From: Silene latifolia
Lineage: Eukaryota > Streptophyta > Magnoliopsida > Caryophyllales > Caryophyllaceae
Assembly (NCBI RefSeq): GCF_048544455.1
Contig: NC_133536.1
Coordinates: 40,008,652 to 40,072,651 of the forward strand
Length of the DNA: 64,000 nt
Reading direction: 5' to 3'
Numbering within the stretch: position 1 is the first letter of the stretch; each line of letters starts with the position of its first letter. Under the pieces are notes generated by a model, which was not told the origin of the DNA, did no database searches, and saw only the letters and a list, made by a program, of their open reading frames with translations. Below are positions 57,240 through 64,000 of the stretch, piece after piece. Position numbers and translations under genes: made by a program.

Positions 57240-58680
57240 CTAGGTAGTATCCCGCGCTTCGCGCGGCATGTTTTAATATTTTATGATTATAATTGAAGAA
57301 AAATTATATAATTCATATATATATGACCTCCTTCAATATTTTCTCTTATAAATAAATTTTTCTCAAATTTAATATTTTTAAGTTTAACTTCAATGTTTTA
57401 AAATAAAATACATAAGAGTTTTAATTAAAACTAATAAGTGATAATTAATTATGCATGATCAACATTTAATAAATAAATTTGTGACTGGTGAAATATCATA
57501 TTAATCAAAATAAAATTTATTCGAATAATACAACAATCAACAATAAGTTCTCAAATTATATCATTTCACGATAATTTATGTCTCAAATCAATTAATATTT
57601 ATTCAAAATGATGTGAACATAATTTTATGTAATTTTTAATTTTTTATGTATAACATGTGACATTTATCTATCAAACATATAGAGTTCAAACTCAACTTAT
57701 TCAAATATTTTGATTGTGTCTTGCATATGATATGTATCAAACATATCTATGAGAAATTTACACCTTTTGTTTTTTTAAACAATTATATATAATGATGTTT
57801 AAGAATTTATTACCAGTAAATATAATAGGTTGAACTTTCTCAAATATTATTTTTTGATGTTTAACTTCAAAGTATTTAAAAGATAACATATAAAATATTT
57901 AACTAAAAGTAATACGAAGTATTTGGTTAGTCATAATCAGTTTTTTATATTTGACTTATACATATTTAATTAAAGATATTAAAAAAAAAAATTTAACCTG
58001 TTTTCTACTTTTTCATGTCATTTATAATACTATATTACTTAATAATCATTACTTTTGTTTTGATAATTCAAATGCACTCGCGATCACTATGTACATACAG
58101 TCATACACACTCGTACACATACTCGTTCTACACTATTGAAACTTATCAAAATCTTATATGTATTCAATTTGTCCAATATAATTGTTTTCATTCTCAGACT
58201 ATAAAAACTTATCTCTTAGTAGTTTTTTTAAAGTTGTGTTTTTAATATATACAATGACTTTTCCAAATATATTTTTCTTATATAATGGATTTAATAGTCT
58301 AAATTTTATAACTTTCTCAAAATGTTTTTTATGTAAATGTAAACTATTGTGAGACACTCACTTTAATCATCTATACATATCAAAATAATTATTTCAATAA
58401 ATATAATGAAAATTATACTCAATTGAAAGCATTTTTCACAATGAACGCAATTATTTACATTTTAAAATTTTTTATCAAAATAACTTTTTAGTAAATTTAG
58501 AATCAAATCACCGTAATTATTGAATATAATTTTTTAATAAAATTTATTAAACTATAATTAATGCCTTGCTGAGATTTATACAACATTTATTATGTTTGTA
58601 TTTAATTTCAGCTGTAATTAATACGTGTATTTAAGGCTGGATTGACACGTGGTGCATCCATCCATCACGCGTTTCAACCC

Positions 58681-58690
<10 letters not shown>
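57240..58690 (-). mobile_element. Helitron-like non-autonomous element
   Basis: Read on the minus strand, the 3' end is the perfect hairpin CCGCGC-GAA-GCGCGG (57252-57266), 8 nt, then CTAG followed by T, which are classic Helitron 3' features. The other end carries a CACGTGTCA motif near 58650, often seen near Helitron 5' ends, and runs into a (TA)n array, so the exact TC start is unclear. The interior is AT-rich without a RepHel gene. Confidence 0.6.

Positions 58691-58747
<57 letters not shown>
58683..58747. repeat. (TA)n microsatellite 2
   Basis: An uninterrupted run of about 32 TA units between the Helitron-like element and the TIR element. Confidence 0.95.
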
Positions 58748-58750
<3 letters not shown>

Positions 58751-59059
58751 ATAAGATCAAATGAGTCCATTTCTTACATTTGAGTCCATAAGTCCCCTTT
58801 AGAGCCATTGGATGAGGAAGATGGAGGGTTGAGATTGGAAGCAAAAAGGAAGGGATTAAAGCTCATTAAACCACTCTCTCACTACCTATACTAATTAATC
58901 ACTAACTCTTCCTAATTAACTACTAATTTAATATATATACTTTTCCAAACACCACTTCTCTCTCATATCTCATAATTTCACTCATTTTTTATCTCTCAAA
59001 AACCTCTCCTCTCTAAAAAAAAACAAACAAATTCAAAAACAAAAAAAATCAAAAAATTT

Positions 59060-59480
59060 CCCCCCCTTTTCTCTCCAACCCAACCCACCGGTACCACCAC
59101 CTCCCCACCCCGCTGCCACTGTTACCCTTCCCACCGCCAATAACCCACCACCACCACCGACACCATCGTTCCTCAGCCGTCCTCTTCTCCTTTTCCTCCA
59201 CCTCCCGCCCCCTCACCCTCAACCTCGCCCGACAACACCCTCACCCCCACCCGCCTTCTAACCACTCTTATCCACCACCCACGTCGGCCACCGCTACCAC
59301 CTCAGCCCACCAACTTGTCTCTCTTCATCTCCCCCTCACCCAGATCTGCCGCCATCCACATCACCTGCCCCCACTACCGCCACACATGACCTGCCGTCCT
59401 CCCTCCGCCACACACGACCTTTCCCCTGCCGCTCCCTCCTCATGCTGCCGTCTCCCTCCTCCCTCCTCCTCTGCCGCGCG
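59060..59480. other. C-rich low-complexity block
   Basis: Runs of CCACCACC and CCTCC units lie in an otherwise AT-rich element. Short reading frames here are Pro/Ser-rich and look like by-products of base composition. It could be a captured gene fragment, but no family is recognisable. Confidence 0.4.
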
Positions 59481-59917
59481 GCTGCTGACACCACGCATTT
59501 CCTCTTCTCCTTTTCTTCTATTTTTTTCCAGATCTGGAGGTGTTTGGTGGTGTTGTGGCTGTCGTGGTGGAGGTGGTGGTAGTGGGATGGGTTTTTGTTT
59601 TGTGTCTAGAAGATAGAGTTTGGGTGTTCTGTTGTGTTTTTGTTTTGTGTCTCGAAAATACTTCCTGTTTGTTGTGTTACACGCGGTTGGTGTCATGTTT
59701 AGTCAAATTTTGTATTTTTTTTTTTTTTTTTTGTATTTATTCCATATTAGTCTTGTTGTACCAAATCTTGTCTTTTTTCTTTTTTTTGTGTATTTACTCC
59801 ACATTAGTCTTGTTGTACATATTTCTTTCAAATTTCCTTTTTATTTTTTCCTAGATCTTATTTATATTTTGTGAGATCTCATTTTTTAACTCTTTTCACT
59901 AAATTTTTTAGTCTTGT

Positions 59918-60615
59918 AACTTTTTTCGGCTAGAATAACATTTTTTTCGGCTAAAATTACACTTTTTGTTGTTAAAATTACACTTTTTTCTGTTAGAATT
60001 ACACTTTTTTTCTGTTAAAATTACACTTTTCTTCATTAAAATTACATTTTGTTCTGTTAAAATTATACCTTTTTCTTTTAAAATCACACTTTCCTCCATT
60101 AAAATTACACTTTTTTATGTTAAATTTATACTTTTTTTTGCTAGAATAACACTTTTTTCGGCTAAAATTACACTTTTTGTTGTTAGAATTACACTTTTTT
60201 CTGTTAAAATTACACTTTTTTTTGCTAGAATAACACTTTTTTCGGCTAAAATTACACTTTTTGTTGTTAGAATTACACTTTTCTGTTAAAATTACACTTT
60301 TTTTGCTAGAATAACACTTTTTTTCGGCTAAAATTACACTTTTTGTTGTTAGAATTACACTTTTTTTTTTTAAAATTACACTTTTTTTAGCTAGAATAAC
60401 ACTTTTTTCGGCTAAAATTACACTTTTTGTTGTTAGAATTACACTTTTTATTGTTAGAATTACACTTTTTTTAGTTAAAATAACACTTTTTTCGGCTAAA
60501 ATTACACTTTTTGTTGTTAGAATTACACTTTTTTTAGTTAGAATAACACTTTTTTCGGCTAAAATTACACTTTTTGTTGTTAGAATTACACTATTTTCTG
60601 TTAGAATTACACTTA
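59918..60615. repeat. 20-bp-periodic minisatellite with higher-order units
   Basis: About 33 degenerate monomers end in AATTACACTTTTT or AATAACACTTTTT. Four variants (starting CGGCTAAAA, TTGTTAGAA, CTGTTAAAA and TGCTAGAAT) recur in the same order, giving a higher-order unit of about 80-90 bp between 60120 and 60450. Confidence 0.85.
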
Positions 60616-61345
60616 CCTCTATTGCACTAATGTTACACTCTCAATGGACTTGGTCATATTCTCATATTCTCATTGGACTAATGTTACACTCTCAATGGAC
60701 TATGGACTGTGGACTGAAATTATACTTTTCTAGACTAAAATTACACTTTTCTGGACTAAAATTACATTCTCCTTGACTAAAAATAACAATCTCATTGGAC
60801 TGAAATTACACTTACCTGGACTAAAATAACAATTTTTGTCATTAAAATAACACTCGTAAAATGCTAAATTACAATAACTTGTGATAAAATGACAAAAATT
60901 CAAAATATTATTCGTTAAAACCACTCGAAAAAAATTGAAGTTAAACTTGTAAAACGCTAAATTCTCGAAAATATTTCTTAAAATTACACCTTTTGCTGTT
61001 AGAATTACACTCGCAAAATCCTAAAATGTCGAAAACTTGTCTCGAACAAAAAAAACAAAAAAACGAAACAGTCGAAAACTTGTCTCGAAAAAAAAAACGA
61101 AAAAAAAAATGAAACAGGAAAAATGTTAACAAAATTTTCATAAACTTTGAAGTATAAGACAAAATATGGTGTTAATTGTGAATGATAATGAATTAGTGAA
61201 TGTATAATTAAAACTAGAGAGAGAAGTGAATTAATTAGTGTTAAGTGTGTTTTTTGCTTTCAATCTCAACCTTCCACCATGCATGATCCAAGGGTTGTGG
61301 GAGGGACTTATGGACTCAAAAAAAAAAGGACTTAGAAGAACTTGA

Positions 61346-61348
<3 letters not shown>

Positions 61349-61402
<54 letters not shown>
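61349..61402. repeat. (TA)n microsatellite 3
   Basis: An uninterrupted TA run at the right edge of the TIR element. Confidence 0.95.
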
Positions 61403-61409
<7 letters not shown>

Positions 61410-61754
61410 TTGTTTGTTGATTGCTACTATTCCAAGCTTCTTGGAGAAGCATGTATTGTTATTTATCTTTCCATTATACCTCTTAGTCTCATTCATTTTT
61501 TTTATAAGAGTTATTTTAATTAAAAAAAAAAAAAAATGATTGGGACGAGGAGAATATTAACACCTAGATATTGAGTCTAATAAAATATGTGTTATAAGAT
61601 TATTTAGACATATTTTTCATTGAAATCACATTAGAATTGTTTTATATATTTTGTTATAGGTTTCGTTCCTTTTTAAGTTACTTCATCACCAATGTGTTTA
61701 TTTTCAGTAAGAAGCTAACGTCAATTGCTCATGCAATGTTGTGGAATTGCTCAT
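61403..61754. other. Spacer between (TA)n array 3 and the minus-strand LTR
   Basis: No gene is supported. ATTGCTCAT occurs twice (about 61725 and 61746) next to the LTR edge. Confidence 0.35.
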
Positions 61755-64000
61755 TGTGGACAGCGGGGGTGCCCACGGGGGCGCTTGGGAGGAAAGAGAA
61801 ACAAGCGTTTGCATTTTTGTTGGAGTCGCCACCAATTTTTATGGGAAATTGGAACCGTTCGAATACCTCGTGTCATGTCAAGACACAAAGTAGAGACATG
61901 AACACTAAGAAATCGTTACCCTTAGCATTCTATGTCTAGAATGACTCTCATAGATGCCAATGAACACGGGTGCTCACGGAGATCTGGAGTAAGGGGTGAG
62001 GGTACGTATTAGGAAGCTCTTTTGATCGAACACCTAATCCCGCCCGCCTCGATAGCGGCCTCTACTAATGATTAGGGAAGTTATTCGTACTTGATATATC
62101 GTCGGTTATATGCATGCAATGCAACATCCAAGTTTTAATCCTAACATGTGAGAATTAGACTAAGTCGGTGAACACTTAATTTAGCATACAATTGGGTCAA
62201 AGTAGGGATTTAATGTTCAATTACATTTGAAAACATACAAATGATACAAGATACAATGATAAATACAATAAAAGAAAATTGCAATAAAGAAAAATTACAA
62301 TAATTACAATAGAATAGGCGATTTATGTCGAAAATACCTTTAAAACGGATAATTTGAGAAAACGAATTAAAGAATGAAATAACGAACAAAACAGAAGGTG
62401 ATAAAACGAATAATAGTCAATCATACGTAAACTAAATAAACTAAGTCAAGCAAAACCGGAGTTCAGGGACAGAATTCAACCCGGAACAGGCGCAGCAGAG
62501 CTGCGTCCTTTGGAATAGGCGCAACAGTTGCTGCGTCTGTTCCTGACCTGAATTCTGGCTGTGAAGCCGGAATTGCGTGTCGTTAATACTCGTCGGTAAA
62601 TTTAATGATTGATTAAATTATTTACTCGGATAAAAGTGATTGATAGGTTATTTACATGTGATTGATGGTCATAAAGCAATAAAACATGAATAATACGGAA
62701 TTAACGAATTAATTACATGGACAAATGGTGAATGATTAATTAACAAACTAACTAACTAATTAGGCTAAATACAACGGATTAATGACGAATATATGATGGA
62801 TATGACAAATAAAAGATGTAAATATATCAAAGATCGAATTACAGAAACTCAATATGAACAAATTGAATCTCTAAAACTCGGATTGAACTTAATGACGAAA
62901 ACCCGCAAATATTAGATTACAAGAGATTTAAGTCGGATTTATGATGAATTAAACATGCTAATGGTGAATAATAATATACATGTGAAATATTATACTGTTA
63001 TGACGAAGAATTAACAAAAAACAACGGAAACAAATAAGAAAGAACGAATTACAGAGGACGAAGGAAGAAGAAAGGGAGCAGGAACTGCGGCAGCCTCACG
63101 AAGATGCGCAGCAGGTGCTGCGCTCCTTCGAAGAGGCGCAGCAGTTGTTGCGTCCTTTCTCGACGGTTTATCTTCTGGAAATCCGTAAAAAGAGGTTTTG
63201 AACACGGTTTTAGAAATCAGTTTTAATGATGTTTTCGACATAAACCTTACAATGGATGATACAAAAGGTAAATACAATAAATAAATAAGGATTATACACC
63301 CTCAGACTTACATGTTTGACGAAACGAGAAGGACTAAGATATCGATTAGTGATGCTCGGCGCGAATGTAAAGAAAGTGCCCTCGTAAAAGGAAAATGATT
63401 AAATTAATTAAAGTTGATTGATGTGGAGTTGGTCAAATTGGTCGGTCATGCAAACGAGGCTGGTATTCAGAAGGATCCGAGCTTACGTGGTCGAATGTTC
63501 AAGCACGTAGACGCCAAAAAGTAAGAACAAAGGTCTAGAATGCAAAGGGAGAAGAGAAGGGCGGACACTCGCGTGAGAAATATGAGGAGCGAAGGCTCCT
63601 ATTTATACTAATCACGTGAAGGAATTAGGGTTTCAGAGACTCTTTGGAAGTGAATCTCGGAAAGATATGAAAAAGATACGAGAATTACGCAGACAAGGAC
63701 CTGGGAAGAGGCACAGCAGCCACTGCGTCTCTTGGAAGAGGCGCAACACCTGCTGCGTCTGTTCCCAAGTGGTTTCCTCCTGCGGAAGAAAGATTTCCGT
63801 GTTTAAGTTATGGTAGGACGGAAATAATTTGGTTTTCCTTAATATCTTATGTGAATATTTCGGGAAATTGTTTACCAAAGGATGAAAATTATGAAATATG
63901 GAATAGAAATATCCGGAACATTCCAGAACATTCTGACTCGGGATTCACAAAATGGAGACGGTTTTAGGCCTGGACTCCAAATGTACTCTAATTACTGTCA
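61755..64000 (-). repeat. Tat/Ogre-type LTR, minus strand, cut by the window end
   Basis: It is the reverse complement of the 4389-6757 family. Its terminus TGTGGACA (TGTCCACA on the minus strand) is at 61755. The last base of the window corresponds to about 4557, so roughly 168 bp of the LTR start are missing. The TATA box (63600-63607), hairpin and three GC-rich modules are kept: A at about 63699-63770, B at about 63090-63165 and C at about 62485-62555. By eye it is about 85-90 percent like the first copy. Since ordinary DNA borders its end, it is a 3' LTR or a solo LTR. Confidence 0.85.

Larger units (their letters stand above)
58748..61348. mobile_element. Non-autonomous TIR element embedded in (TA)n
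   Basis: Inverted ends of about 100 bp: the left has TTGAGTCCATAAGTCCC and GGTTGAGATTGGAAGCAAAAA. The right, reverse-complemented, has TTGAGTCCATAAGTCCC and GGTTGAGATTGAAAGCAAAAA at similar spacing. Both ends abut (TA)n arrays, as in Micron-like elements described in rice. Inside are a C-rich block (59060-59480) and a T-rich minisatellite (59918-60615). No transposase was seen. The superfamily is not settled; Mutator-like is possible because of the long ends. Confidence 0.5.

Noticed and set aside
59361-59696. Pro- or Gly-rich proteins on either strand
   Set aside because: They reflect the C-rich low-complexity block; there is no domain, start context or splice structure.
59966-60289. Repetitive protein of about 107 residues rich in Ile, Thr, Leu and Phe
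   Set aside because: It is the translation of the 20-bp minisatellite; other frames give equally repetitive products.
59918-60615. CRISPR array
   Set aside because: Repeats are degenerate and contiguous without unique spacers, and the DNA is from a plant.
4389-64000. The LTRs at 4389 and 61755 as the two ends of one element
   Set aside because: They are in opposite orientation, each borders unrelated DNA on its outer side, and they differ by more than 10 percent by eye; they belong to two separate elements.

Overview
The window is nuclear DNA of a flowering plant, almost certainly a eudicot. It has AT-rich intergenic DNA, GT-AG introns, plant gene families (GH9 endoglucanase, GASA/snakin, a small FCP1-like HAD phosphatase), Ty1/copia and Ty3/gypsy elements, plant L1-like LINEs, MITEs and Helitron-like ends. 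Frequent 'tactccgta'-type strings hint at Caryophyllales, but that is only an impression. Most of the sequence is transposable-element DNA around a few host genes.

Layout. 1-6757: 3' part of a Tat/Ogre-type Ty3/gypsy element, with an intron-bearing antisense plant-mobile-domain gene (223-2600), a polypurine tract and the 3' LTR (4389-6757). This element sits inside an old LINE whose 3' half follows (6758-8721). 8722-14737: 3' part of an Athila-like gypsy element, split by a solo Tat LTR (10143-12668, target duplication CCATG). 14738-17194: a Helitron-like tail and a hAT-type MITE with an 8-bp target duplication. 17661-22831: an intact four-exon GH9 endoglucanase gene on the plus strand. 23467-29125: a three-exon GASA peptide gene on the minus strand; its first intron holds a 4.85-kb copia element with a 5-bp target duplication. 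29281-30071: two MITEs upstream of GASA. 30781-43926: a copia element with 112-bp LTRs, split by a younger 8.56-kb copia element (32257-40812); both have clean 5-bp target duplications. 44860-46043: another Helitron-like tail and a dimeric MITE. 46269-46340: tRNA-Gly(TCC). 47089-47424: a small Pro/Tyr/Gly-rich protein gene. 48488-56140: an intronless FCP1-like phosphatase gene on the minus strand, split near its 3' end by a full-length 6.8-kb LINE (48666-55480) with a perfect 16-bp target duplication and a 22-nt A tail. 56750-61402: two elements separated by three (TA)n arrays; the second carries a 20-bp-periodic minisatellite. 61755-64000: a second copy of the 4389-6757 LTR, on the minus strand and cut by the window end.

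The host genes do not form a pathway. The GH9 and GASA genes are convergent neighbours, and both products are probably secreted. Three events deserve most attention. The LINE replaces the last 53 codons of the phosphatase gene with a tail translated from its own poly(A). The copia element lies in sense orientation in the GASA intron while the reading phases stay intact. The Tat LTRs carry three GC-rich palindromic modules at nearly fixed positions, and the module sequence differs between LTR subfamilies.

No software was run. Domain calls rest on motif recognition, exon borders on GT-AG rules and phase agreement, and ages on hand-counted LTR differences under an assumed rate of 7e-9 substitutions per site per year.
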